Positions 8,908 through 18,641 of a stretch of 64,000 nt of DNA are shown here, piece by piece. The stretch comes from Legionella bozemanae. GTDB lineage: Bacteria; Pseudomonadota; Gammaproteobacteria; Legionellales; Legionellaceae. Positions within the stretch are counted from its first letter, which is position 1. The number at the start of each line of letters is the position of its first letter. Where the stretch lies: the NCBI RefSeq assembly GCF_001648595.1, contig NZ_LBAW01000001.1, positions 230,412-294,411 of the forward strand. The letters are read 5' to 3'. A program made the position numbers and the translations under genes. The notes below the pieces were generated by a model. It did not search any database and was not told where the DNA came from. It worked only from the letters and a program-made list of their open reading frames with translations.

Positions 8908-9609
8908 TCAGTGCCGCACGTTTTTGGGAAGATAATTCATCAGGCAGTAGCTCAAGCATTTAGCATTGGTAATTTCAAGATCACGAAAATAGGTTATTTC
9001 TTTTGAATAAAAATCAAAGGTTTCCTGAATTGCTTCAAAATACCCTTTAATAACCACTGAATAGCGCATTTTTGCTGTGTAGTGTATCTCAAGTAATTTA
9101 GAATATAGGAAAGTAATTTCATAAGCACATTGTGTATGTGCCGTTAAAGCAACATCAAAACAATTTGCTTCAAGTAATTTATTTTTTAGCTTATTGATGT
9201 TGCCGAGTATATTGGAAAGGTAAAAGTTAATTTTTTCCATTTCTACTTTATAAACCCCACCTAATACATCAGGTATGGAATGCATTATTTCACGTAAGAA
9301 ATTTAAATCCGCAATGTAATTTCCTAATACATTGCTTTTCTTCATTTCGACAAATCGTGCTTGCCATTCTACTAAGTGCATCACAATACGTTTATATGCA
9401 ATCAGTTCTTTTTCTTTGGAATCATCTACGGTAGGGAATTGATTATTAGCTTTCACATGTTCTATCTGTCCCATCACCATAAAACATGCATTTTTTATAT
9501 CTTCAAAAGTTAATGATTCAAAATTATTTGTTTCAATTTTTTCACTAATCGTATCAATAACCTTTACAACATCTGGAGATAACATTGCCGTTCCAAATTT
9601 CAGCATCAC
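8908..9609 (-). CDS. Unknown helical protein
   Basis: 233 residues (or 225 from the internal Met of MLSPDVV). The sequence is predicted all-helical, with amphipathic stretches (AYKRIVMHLVEWQARFVEMK, EMEKINFYLSNILGNINKLK) and several aromatic residues and Cys towards the C-terminus. There is no signal peptide, membrane helix or motif I recognise. It sits 172 bases downstream of the giant gene and upstream of the coiled-coil gene, all on one strand, so a linked role is possible but not shown. Confidence 0.55.
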   Translation of the reverse strand: MMLKFGTAMLSPDVVKVIDTISEKIETNNFESLTFEDIKNACFMVMGQIEHVKANNQFPTVDDSKEKELIAYKRIVMHLVEWQARFVEMKKSNVLGNYIADLNFLREIMHSIPDVLGGVYKVEMEKINFYLSNILGNINKLKNKLLEANCFDVALTAHTQCAYEITFLYSKLLEIHYTAKMRYSVVIKGYFEAIQETFDFYSKEITYFRDLEITNAKCLSYCLMNYLPKNVRH

Positions 9610-9781
9610 CTAGATCTGATTATAGTTCAATATTTAAACAAAAAAGGAACTCGCATTTTGAATATTTGTGATACTGAGCGGATCGCTTTCCAAACTCGCT
9701 GCAGCAGAGTTTAGAAAGAAGCCTAAGGCATGGAACATTTCTGTAACTTAAGTGGCGCTTTTACCCAGCACTACAAATTTA

Positions 9782-12700
9782 TTACATAACAAATTCCGCT
9801 GTTTTGTTTACGTGCTCCAATCGTTCAACTTGTGGATACATGACTTCTGACGATGTCGTCGGTTTCCGTGCTATTTGGGAAACAGGTTGCGCTTTTTGTT
9901 TCATTTTAATGTTAATGGCCGATAGCCGCTTCTCAAATTCCAAGAGTTCAGATGGATTAGTAATTCGCATAACATACATCCCACTTTTTTTCTCTTCTTC
10001 ATTAATTTTCTCATTGAGAAATGCAACTTGTTGTTTCAGGGACTCAGCTTGCTCTGCTATCTCTTGACGCAATTTACCCAGCTCAGCAGCTAGTACACCT
10101 TGTTTCTTTTCAATATCCGGACGGAATGCATCGGTTAAATTTCTCCCGGGACTTCTTAATAACTCATCAAATTCCAAACGCCAGTCATCCATATCTTCCG
10201 GAGTAAAGACATGGCTTGCTACATAAGAAGAAATCTTCCCCCAAACAGTTTTTGGTTTCATTCCTTCCACTATCCGCCCATGCAAATCCATAAATCTGAT
10301 TTTTAAAAGGATATCCTGAATTTTATCGATTTCTTCTGCTTGGAGATCAGGAAACTTAAATGTTTTGATTAACTCTCTATCGAGAAAACTATTGTGGACT
10401 TTTTCAGAAAAGGAGCTTAAATCTTTAGGCTTTTGATCTGCTGCCCATTCTTTTAAAACCAGAATTTCATTGACCTGATCCTGAAATTTCTTAGGAAACT
10501 GTTCCACATCCGGCTTTATTTTTGCTCCAAATTGAAGCAGAGGTAATTGCTTTTTTATTAATTGGTCAAAAGCTAAAAGTTGCTCATTCGCTTTGACTAG
10601 TCTTACTTCTAAAACTTTTCGCTCTTCAGTTAGCTCATGGGCACGAGAATTATATTGGGTAAAATTATGGAGTAAAGGATGCGAACCAACACCTTTGATC
10701 ACCAAATCAAAATAATCGCTAAAACCATTATGTCCTTCTTTAAGCCTAACCTCTTTCACAGCAAAGCCATTTAATCCATTAAGTTTTTCTTTAAGATTAT
10801 CCGCCTTACGTGCCAAAAACTTACTTGTATTAAGTAATTCCTTATGATCTTGGCTAAATTTTTCACAAATATTGCGAACCTCTCCTCGCAGACGAATTGC
10901 AAACTCTTGCAACTTAGAACTTTTTCTCGTCAAATCACCTACTTTATTCGCGAGAAAATAATGCATTTCATAAAATCCATAGAGCGTGTTATTTTCAGCT
11001 TGTATTGCATTTAATGCGTGCTTAATCGCCTTCCATTCATCATTTTTTTGTAAAAGAGGCTCTTCCCCTTCAATAACTTGAATCGCAGAATCCAGTTTTT
11101 CTTTCATCACTTCATAAAGAGCCTCCTCTTTACAATCATGTATGAAATCAGCATCCAGCTCATTTTCATTGGAACTCATCGCCGCTAATCCATCAAGAGT
11201 AGCTAAAGTTTCTTTAATTAAAGTATGTGTATTCTTATGGAAGCCAAAAGAGAATATCCATAAACCCTCCAGCTGCGCTTCATGTTTTGTCAATACCTTA
11301 TACAAGTGCTTAATCGCACTTTGCCTATCAGATAACGTCTTGGCATCTTTTAAAATGTGGGTAGCATTCAATATGGCATCCGCAGCAGTAGTAACGGCAA
11401 AACGCTCAAGCAAATATCCTAAGCCGCGGTGTTCTTTCATAGCCCAAGATAGAGTGCTTTCCAAATCGTCAACAATTTCTGCCGCCACTTGATCCAAATA
11501 AATTGTTTTTAATTCCTGCAACTCCGTTGTTTCTTCAAACCCGGCTTGTTGATACACCATTAACATCTCTTGAATTATTGGTTGCATGGCATATTTTTCA
11601 GCAAATCGATCTTCAGGCAGATAATTCGCATAATCAGCCAAGAGGTCAATAAGGATATCTAAATTCGTTGCGTGCTCAATTTGCTTAACCAATAATGATC
11701 GCGTGGTTTTATTTAAATAAGCGTTATTTTTTATAATACGACTAATGTCTGCAGCAAATAATTTTACTTGGCTTTTAACAAAAGCATCGCGATAAACGCC
11801 TACATCACCATCAGCAAACCGCAGCATCGCTCCGTTTACTTCCAATCCAGATTCAACATAACGACGCGTCTTTTTCTTCTGAATAAGCATTTCTTTTTTG
11901 CCTTCATGTTCTGCCAATCGACGAAACTGCAATTGCTCGCTTAATGACACACCATCCAAATAATGATAACGCTGCGCATTGATTGAATCTTCAACAATGA
12001 CAGGCATAACCTTTTCTTTAAAAAATGCGCGTTGCTGACTCCAAATCGAATTGACAGCAACTTCATAGGCAGCTACTGCTTCATCCAGTTCTCTAATTTG
12101 TAATTCTTTGCTTACATTACGACGTACATAAGGATTAGCGTATTTTTTCTGCGGATCAGAATGCTCAAGACATTCACCCCATTGGTGGCTTAAAGCAAGA
12201 ATTAAGTCATCTCTCTGGACTAATAACTCAGCATCCAATGTTCTCCATTCAGATTTTGGATAAACAAGATGTAAAAATTCCTTCCATTCCTGGAATTGCT
12301 GTAGAACAACTTGTTGTATACTGGAAACCGTTTGAATGTAATGACGCTCAACCGCAATGTCCTCATTTCGTTGTCTTTTTTGCTGCGCTAATGCAACAAG
12401 CATTTTCTTGCGGCCTTCTTCGGACTGATAAAAACAAGATTGTGACAAAAATGTTCCATATTCTTCATAAATTACAATGTGCCTACCTGGTTTATCATTT
12501 CCTGCAATATGATTCATAATCTGCTGCGTATCATGAGGGGTATCCAATTCAGTCTGAATCGTCAAAAACCCTTTAGAATGTTTTGTATCAAAAGCAGATA
12601 TTCGTCCGAGTGCCGAAGTAACAATAGTTAGTGTATTGTTTTTGCCGGACTGATTTTTAATCCAGTTTTCTTGTAACTGGCCAGCATCTTTAAATGCAGC

Positions 12701-15700
12701 AATATTTTTTTCAGTAAATTGTGCTTTTAGTTTTCCTTCCAGGAATTCTACTTCATGGGCATCTCTAGCAAGGATAACAATAGGTTGCTCATTTTTTGCT
12801 TGCTTGATGGCCTCACTAAGAGCATGTAAATGAGCTTCTTTATTTACGGTTTCTTTTGCAATTAATCCTTTAGGTTTATTTTTTTGATGAGGTGGTATTT
12901 GACACGCAGCACTCATGTCAAACTTGCTGCATTGCTCGAGTAATTCATCTTGTCTTTCTAAAGCCCTAGAAATACTAATAATACGCCCTTGCTTCTTATA
13001 GTCATCAATGAACTCTTTAGTTGAAACAGAATCAACAAGACGCATGTCTGGAGCAATAACGAATTCCCAATCAGGATGTTCTATTTGTAACCGCGCATGC
13101 AAAAATTGATGTTCCATAAAAGTTAAACCGCTTTGGCGTGTTTTTTGATGTATGGGAATAGCAAAATGCCGTGCTGTTTTAGAAGGTGGAATAACAAAAT
13201 CTTCACCTTCAACGAAACGTTGGGCTGCTATAGCTGAATTAATCCACAAATTAAACTTATCCTTGGGTAAATCGTTTAACTGTGCTCTATGCAAACCTGT
13301 AGGAGCATACCTGTACAAAAATTCTTTTAGCTGATCTACATCCTTATCTGCACTCCAACTATTACTCGAGTGTAGTGTTTTAAATTGTTCCTGAGTAATA
13401 AATTCATTTACTAAAAGATAAATCCATGCATAAGGGCTATTCTCACTACCCTCATCACTCTCAGCCCTCATAGCAAGATTAAATAAAATCCTTTCATCTA
13501 ATTCTGAAAAATCAGATCCATAAAAAATTAAGTTACTTGATGCAACATGACCATCCTCTTTGTAAGCGGTTAAGTTTTCATTTTCAGTTTTGGCACGAGA
13601 GCGATATAACGCAAGGTCACCTATAGTGGAATAGTTTATCCCACCAACTTTATAGGTTCCTTTAGGAGCATCTATCTCAATACTCCTTGAAGCAATACCT
13701 AGAGAGACAAAAAAATCTTTGGCATGATTTTTATAACTTTGAGCCATCACATCACGGCTTGGAGCACACACATCAACCGTCCCTCCATCCGCCTCAACCC
13801 ATTGCATTACGGCAAATAATGCAGCTGCAATACTATTACTTTCCTCACCATCAATCTCCATCAGCATGTTGCTTTGCTGATTTTTTAATGACATTAAAAC
13901 TGCAATAAGCTGTGTGGTGTCAACAAATTTTCCCGTAGCCCGAAAATATTGTTCACGTAATACAGCAAGTAATCTTAATTGAATTTTTAGCTTCTCATGA
14001 GCCTCAAGCTCTGGTTTTCTTAGTGCAACTGATAATTCACTCGGTTTTCTTAGTGCAGCAATCAATGTATCTGATAATTCACGCAATTCAGCGCGACTGA
14101 TTTTAGTTAAATTTTTATAGACTTTAATTTGTTTCGTCGTCGGCTTATCACCCACAACCAGAGTTAAAGGTTGATTTTTTCCTATCGCATTGATATAGGT
14201 AACTTGTTGGGCTAAATCATATTGTTCCTGGCTACTTAAAGAAGCTCCTGCAAAAGTATTTTTAATGCCAGCAATGACTCGTTTCACTTGTGAGGTCTCA
14301 AATTGCTCATCAAGAACCTGGTCAGAGTCTTTTAGAACAACATCAAATGCATTTTTTTGAGGAGCGCGCCCTGCTTTTGGATCTTTGTCAAATGCATCAA
14401 TATAAGCTCTGAGATCCTTAACATAACCATTTAACATTTTGATAAATGGTTCTATCTCTGGGTAAGGCGGATAATCAAATAATGCCACGATTTCCCGTAG
14501 ATAGTGTTGATTTAATTCAAGCCCTGCCAGCACATCTAATAGGCGATGAATGTTTTTATCGGTTACATGCTCTCCCAATATAAGCAATATTTTTGCCCAA
14601 TTATTTAAGTCGGAATCTTCTGTAGCTTCCAATTTATTGACTACGTTGTAAAAGCGAGTCAACTCAGACTTGCTGCCTTTGGTGCACGTTTTTATTAATA
14701 AAGTAAGCAATGGTACCAATGACTGTACTGTTGCTTTGGTCTGGGTAATTGATGCGATTTTATCAATAACTTTTTGAAGAGTTTGCTCATCAACATCTGG
14801 CTCTGATCTTTTTATTACATGAATCAGCGCAGCGAACAACGCTTCAGAATGCTTTGCCTCTCCATCAGTTAACGATTTCAATCCTATCAGTTCTTTTGAT
14901 TTCAATCCTATCAGTTCTTTTAATGGGAATAAGGATTTCTGGGTTAAATTATGCGTGAATGAACAACGTAATAAGTTTTCATAGGCCTGCTGCCCAAGTT
15001 CTTCTCGGTATTTTGTTAAATAAGCAACCTCGCTCAAAGCATCACGTAGCTGCTCCGCTGTATATTTTGGCGTTTCTTTTAATATTGTGCATAAAATAGC
15101 TAAGGGCGACGCAACGGAAACCGCTTTTCCTTGACTCAAAACATCCAGTAAATCCTTCATCTGAACTGCAGTTAAAAAAGATTTTTCAGGTGCTATAGAC
15201 TTAATTCTCTCAGTTAATAATGCAATACACCGGTGAAACTCAATGTTGTTTTCGTTTTTAATACGAGTTAAGGAATTAATTAAGCCATTCACTACATCTA
15301 ATTGCTGTCCCAGTTCCTGCAGTGACTCATCGATGGGGCGCTCGATATTTAATTCTTTAATTTGCTTAAATAGAAAATTATCAAAATCCTGATTTGTTTG
15401 TAATGGCTTTAAAGCGGCAATTAAACTGGATTTATAATTCGCTTCTATTTTAGGTTTCAACACAGACAAGTAAGATTTCTTTGTAAAAAACTCAGCGCCC
15501 AATGCTTGAGTCATTTGTATTTTTTCTTGAGGAAATCCAGACAAAGTCCAAGCAAACCACCTGCTACCTAATAAATTCTTAGCTTCACGCTCTGCTTCAG
15601 CCAAAGACTCGAAGAGCATTCTTGGGTTAGGGGGGTGTTGATCCAAATAGTACAATACAACATAATGGGAATCCATCCAGGACTCCAAATATCCTTGTAA

Positions 15701-18523
15701 TTTTTCTGGTAAATTCGCAAGCTTACTTTCGAATCGCCATTCCTTATAACTTTGTCTCAGCACGCTAAAAAGATCAATTGCTGTTTCGTTAACTGTATTT
15801 TTCCCTACTTTGAGATCAGGTAATTCAGCACAAACAATCTCAAGAATTCCTGCTTTTTGATTTTCAATAGTTGGCAGTACACTCAATTTCTCTTCGGCCT
15901 TTGTCACTGAATCAACAGTTTTTATCAGTTGCTCCAATGAAGGCAGACGATAAGAAGCTTCTATATTAATATCAGCGAAAATTGATAATAACTGTCCTCT
16001 ACGTTCGGGCTGCATGTCATGTACAACCTGTGCTAGAGTTTTTATTTTTATTTCAAATTCGCTATCGCCTTGATCATGTCCTGTACCTTCCGGTATTTCA
16101 TCATTAAATAATGAAAGGAGTCCCACAAACTGAGAAAGTGATTCGGGTTGATCGTGAAAAAGATCTGGCAGAAATTGATTCAGTTTAGAAGGAGTAACTA
16201 AATGCTTTAACAAAATTGGAAAAGAAAATTTCTGAATAGGAACAGTATGTGTCTGCTCTATGGCACAACGTCTTTGATAATTATCGATAACTATTGATGC
16301 CGAATTGCTGTATTCGCCCATGAATTTCAAAGCAAGCGAACTCATCTCCAGAAAGTCATGACGTGCTACGTCTGGGGCTTTTGCTTTTTGCATGGGGAAT
16401 AAGGCCTCAATAAGTTTATTCAACTCATCAGCAGTGGGCATTGATTCCCAATGGCAATGCTCCAGTGCTCCCAAAAAAGCAAGAAGTACTGTCGATAATT
16501 GACTGTTTAAGTGTTCGTCAAAATTCTCAGTAATTATAATGAATTGATTCAGCAAACTCTTAACCTGGGTATAGGGCTCTTCTGTTTTAGTGCAAGCCCG
16601 CTGCCCCATGGTGATCAAAGCAATTATATTGAGGAGTAATACTTTATTCTGCTTGTTCAGCTTTTGATTGTTACTAATTTCCTGTTCGATTTTTTGATAT
16701 ACATCCAGCGTAAATGCCCATTCTTGCCCACCGATAAAACGATAAAATCGGGATATAACCTCCCCGTATGAAGCATCTAAACGGGTCAGCCATGTATGGA
16801 TTTCATTTGGCAGTACAGGAACCGTATAATCAAGAGCCTCTGCATGAATGTTGGGCCTTAAATTCATGCGCTGCGATACCAACTGATACTGGTTATAACG
16901 ACTGGCATGGTAAGCGCCATAGACGTCAAAATCCAATCCATCAAGATAAGTAAGTTGCTCTTCGGGATCACTGCTATTGTTGATGATAAACAATAAGCGA
17001 TCTAATGCTGGTTTCATGTGTCTAATATTTTTTAAAGCACAAGATAAAGGTAACTTCAGCTTCTTGTTGTCGAGCTGTCTCAGAAAATAGTCATAAGCAG
17101 CAAATAACTCATTAAATTCGGCACGGGCGCCTGCTTCTTTATGTTGCTCAACTAAAGAATTCCACCAAGTCCTCTGTTCACTATTTAATTCACTCAATTT
17201 TTTAAGGTTTGCAAAACCTTGAGGTGACATGAGTGCAAGATAATTTTCTGGTTTATCCAGAAACATCTTATTAAAATCTTTAAAAAGATCCTTATCATGT
17301 AAGGTTTTAAGTTGTTGCAATAAAAGCAGAACACCATCAGCTCCAGTATGAATTAACACTTGAGCCAGACCACGATAGTTAAGATCCGATAAAGGTATCG
17401 TCTGTAATAATCTTTTTATCTGTTTCAATTTTGGCGTATCATATCCTGCCAACTCAGACAAGAAAAAAACAAAAGCTTCCCGGCGTCGTTCCGGAGTGCA
17501 TTTTTCACTCAATAAATAATTAAACTCAGCTTTATAACGTCCTACATTCTCAGAATCTTTTTTCAAGAAACTGAATTGGTGGTAAGAACCAATAATATTG
17601 CGGGCATTTACTGGAGGAAGTTCAGGGACAAGCGTCAGAGGAGTTATTTGTTCAAGACGTTGGTATTCTGGTGCATCACTAAAGCACAATACGTTTTTGC
17701 CATCCTGAGTTTGTTGTAGATAAAATCCCGCAGGTAAATTTTCAAAAAGCAATCCATAAGAAAACTCAGGGAAATTTCGGATAATTTTTTCCATAGCAGC
17801 CGCCTGCACATGGGTAATTTTCCTATCTAAAGCTTTAACTTGATTAACCCCTTTACCTACCAACCTATCCCATATGGAAAGTAATAGTTTGTCTGATATG
17901 AAGAATTGGTTTGGATTGAATTGCTTTTTGAAAAAATCCAGCCATCGCCTACTATCTAAACTGGCGCGATCAACCAGCTCGCCTAAGTCTTCCGAGCGTA
18001 CTTTTTCTGCTTCAACAACAGCACCTACAACCAGCTCCTCTTTTCGTTTTCTCAAGGTTGCCTTTTGGAGTCGTTCCTGTTGAGGATGTTCTTGATGCGA
18101 TTGGATCTGATATTGCAGTTGCAGATTCATACTGGGACCTTTTGTCCCTTCAATCCAATTCTTTTTCGTTTTTCGTATTTTATTGATGGATGGTTGAAAA
18201 GAAATTGATGAGCCAGGTAATTCTGCCACCTGATGTTGAAATTCAAGAGAAAATTTTTGTCGTTTACCCTGCAGATACACATTATCGAAAGATAATTGAT
18301 AGTGTCTCTGCTGAGGAGGAAACTCGAATTTATAAAGTCTGGGGCGTTCTGGTTTTAAAAGAAACTCAGCCAACTCATTGAACTCTTCTTGGATTAATTC
18401 ATCACATTCCAAAGACAAAGTAACTTCTTCAGAAATCAACTTATCTTGTTCAAAGGTGATTTCCAAATAAGTGATAAAATCTTTGACATTATTAAAATTA
18501 TCTTTGCCCACAGTGATTTTCAT
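9782..18523 (-). CDS. Giant protein (2913 aa) with a degenerate SecA-like motor module
   Basis: One uninterrupted frame; GGGGGA lies 9 bases before the ATG. Residues 1-130 are beta-rich; ~170-1500 are helical with no named domain. Residues ~1500-2030 follow SecA in order: a Walker A region (QLIAVLMSL then MLMEIDGEESN at 1553-1563, where SecA has TGEGKT), APSRDVMAQ, a Walker B region (FYGSDFSELDE near 1667, for DEAD), ISRALERQDELLEQ for the GMTGTA block near 1848, EQPIVILARDAHEVEFLEG, VTSALGRISAFD for the AGRGTDI block, and TELDTPHDTQQIMNHIAG for the QLRGRSGRQG block. The Walker Lys and the arginine fingers are replaced, so ATPase activity is doubtful. Residues ~2100-2913 are largely coiled coil. 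No signal peptide. Probably an effector or intracellular scaffold (inferred). Confidence 0.8.
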   Translation of the reverse strand: MKITVGKDNFNNVKDFITYLEITFEQDKLISEEVTLSLECDELIQEEFNELAEFLLKPERPRLYKFEFPPQQRHYQLSFDNVYLQGKRQKFSLEFQHQVAELPGSSISFQPSINKIRKTKKNWIEGTKGPSMNLQLQYQIQSHQEHPQQERLQKATLRKRKEELVVGAVVEAEKVRSEDLGELVDRASLDSRRWLDFFKKQFNPNQFFISDKLLLSIWDRLVGKGVNQVKALDRKITHVQAAAMEKIIRNFPEFSYGLLFENLPAGFYLQQTQDGKNVLCFSDAPEYQRLEQITPLTLVPELPPVNARNIIGSYHQFSFLKKDSENVGRYKAEFNYLLSEKCTPERRREAFVFFLSELAGYDTPKLKQIKRLLQTIPLSDLNYRGLAQVLIHTGADGVLLLLQQLKTLHDKDLFKDFNKMFLDKPENYLALMSPQGFANLKKLSELNSEQRTWWNSLVEQHKEAGARAEFNELFAAYDYFLRQLDNKKLKLPLSCALKNIRHMKPALDRLLFIINNSSDPEEQLTYLDGLDFDVYGAYHASRYNQYQLVSQRMNLRPNIHAEALDYTVPVLPNEIHTWLTRLDASYGEVISRFYRFIGGQEWAFTLDVYQKIEQEISNNQKLNKQNKVLLLNIIALITMGQRACTKTEEPYTQVKSLLNQFIIITENFDEHLNSQLSTVLLAFLGALEHCHWESMPTADELNKLIEALFPMQKAKAPDVARHDFLEMSSLALKFMGEYSNSASIVIDNYQRRCAIEQTHTVPIQKFSFPILLKHLVTPSKLNQFLPDLFHDQPESLSQFVGLLSLFNDEIPEGTGHDQGDSEFEIKIKTLAQVVHDMQPERRGQLLSIFADINIEASYRLPSLEQLIKTVDSVTKAEEKLSVLPTIENQKAGILEIVCAELPDLKVGKNTVNETAIDLFSVLRQSYKEWRFESKLANLPEKLQGYLESWMDSHYVVLYYLDQHPPNPRMLFESLAEAEREAKNLLGSRWFAWTLSGFPQEKIQMTQALGAEFFTKKSYLSVLKPKIEANYKSSLIAALKPLQTNQDFDNFLFKQIKELNIERPIDESLQELGQQLDVVNGLINSLTRIKNENNIEFHRCIALLTERIKSIAPEKSFLTAVQMKDLLDVLSQGKAVSVASPLAILCTILKETPKYTAEQLRDALSEVAYLTKYREELGQQAYENLLRCSFTHNLTQKSLFPLKELIGLKSKELIGLKSLTDGEAKHSEALFAALIHVIKRSEPDVDEQTLQKVIDKIASITQTKATVQSLVPLLTLLIKTCTKGSKSELTRFYNVVNKLEATEDSDLNNWAKILLILGEHVTDKNIHRLLDVLAGLELNQHYLREIVALFDYPPYPEIEPFIKMLNGYVKDLRAYIDAFDKDPKAGRAPQKNAFDVVLKDSDQVLDEQFETSQVKRVIAGIKNTFAGASLSSQEQYDLAQQVTYINAIGKNQPLTLVVGDKPTTKQIKVYKNLTKISRAELRELSDTLIAALRKPSELSVALRKPELEAHEKLKIQLRLLAVLREQYFRATGKFVDTTQLIAVLMSLKNQQSNMLMEIDGEESNSIAAALFAVMQWVEADGGTVDVCAPSRDVMAQSYKNHAKDFFVSLGIASRSIEIDAPKGTYKVGGINYSTIGDLALYRSRAKTENENLTAYKEDGHVASSNLIFYGSDFSELDERILFNLAMRAESDEGSENSPYAWIYLLVNEFITQEQFKTLHSSNSWSADKDVDQLKEFLYRYAPTGLHRAQLNDLPKDKFNLWINSAIAAQRFVEGEDFVIPPSKTARHFAIPIHQKTRQSGLTFMEHQFLHARLQIEHPDWEFVIAPDMRLVDSVSTKEFIDDYKKQGRIISISRALERQDELLEQCSKFDMSAACQIPPHQKNKPKGLIAKETVNKEAHLHALSEAIKQAKNEQPIVILARDAHEVEFLEGKLKAQFTEKNIAAFKDAGQLQENWIKNQSGKNNTLTIVTSALGRISAFDTKHSKGFLTIQTELDTPHDTQQIMNHIAGNDKPGRHIVIYEEYGTFLSQSCFYQSEEGRKKMLVALAQQKRQRNEDIAVERHYIQTVSSIQQVVLQQFQEWKEFLHLVYPKSEWRTLDAELLVQRDDLILALSHQWGECLEHSDPQKKYANPYVRRNVSKELQIRELDEAVAAYEVAVNSIWSQQRAFFKEKVMPVIVEDSINAQRYHYLDGVSLSEQLQFRRLAEHEGKKEMLIQKKKTRRYVESGLEVNGAMLRFADGDVGVYRDAFVKSQVKLFAADISRIIKNNAYLNKTTRSLLVKQIEHATNLDILIDLLADYANYLPEDRFAEKYAMQPIIQEMLMVYQQAGFEETTELQELKTIYLDQVAAEIVDDLESTLSWAMKEHRGLGYLLERFAVTTAADAILNATHILKDAKTLSDRQSAIKHLYKVLTKHEAQLEGLWIFSFGFHKNTHTLIKETLATLDGLAAMSSNENELDADFIHDCKEEALYEVMKEKLDSAIQVIEGEEPLLQKNDEWKAIKHALNAIQAENNTLYGFYEMHYFLANKVGDLTRKSSKLQEFAIRLRGEVRNICEKFSQDHKELLNTSKFLARKADNLKEKLNGLNGFAVKEVRLKEGHNGFSDYFDLVIKGVGSHPLLHNFTQYNSRAHELTEERKVLEVRLVKANEQLLAFDQLIKKQLPLLQFGAKIKPDVEQFPKKFQDQVNEILVLKEWAADQKPKDLSSFSEKVHNSFLDRELIKTFKFPDLQAEEIDKIQDILLKIRFMDLHGRIVEGMKPKTVWGKISSYVASHVFTPEDMDDWRLEFDELLRSPGRNLTDAFRPDIEKKQGVLAAELGKLRQEIAEQAESLKQQVAFLNEKINEEEKKSGMYVMRITNPSELLEFEKRLSAINIKMKQKAQPVSQIARKPTTSSEVMYPQVERLEHVNKTAEFVM
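14874..14921. repeat. 24-bp tandem duplication inside the giant gene
   Basis: The 24-base unit beginning 'gatttcaatcctatcagttc' occurs twice head to tail. It keeps the reading frame and adds a second KELIGLKS octapeptide near residue 1210. A looser duplication (ALRKPSELSVALRKPELE) occurs near residue 1495. Confidence 0.85.
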
Positions 18524-18641
18524 ACAACCATGTCCCCCAAATAATAAATACTAAGACTTTATTATCCAAATAGTGCGCAAATATATCACATTTTTAATGA
18601 ATAAAATATGAAAGATAAGTCGTAATGACTTGAAAATTTGA

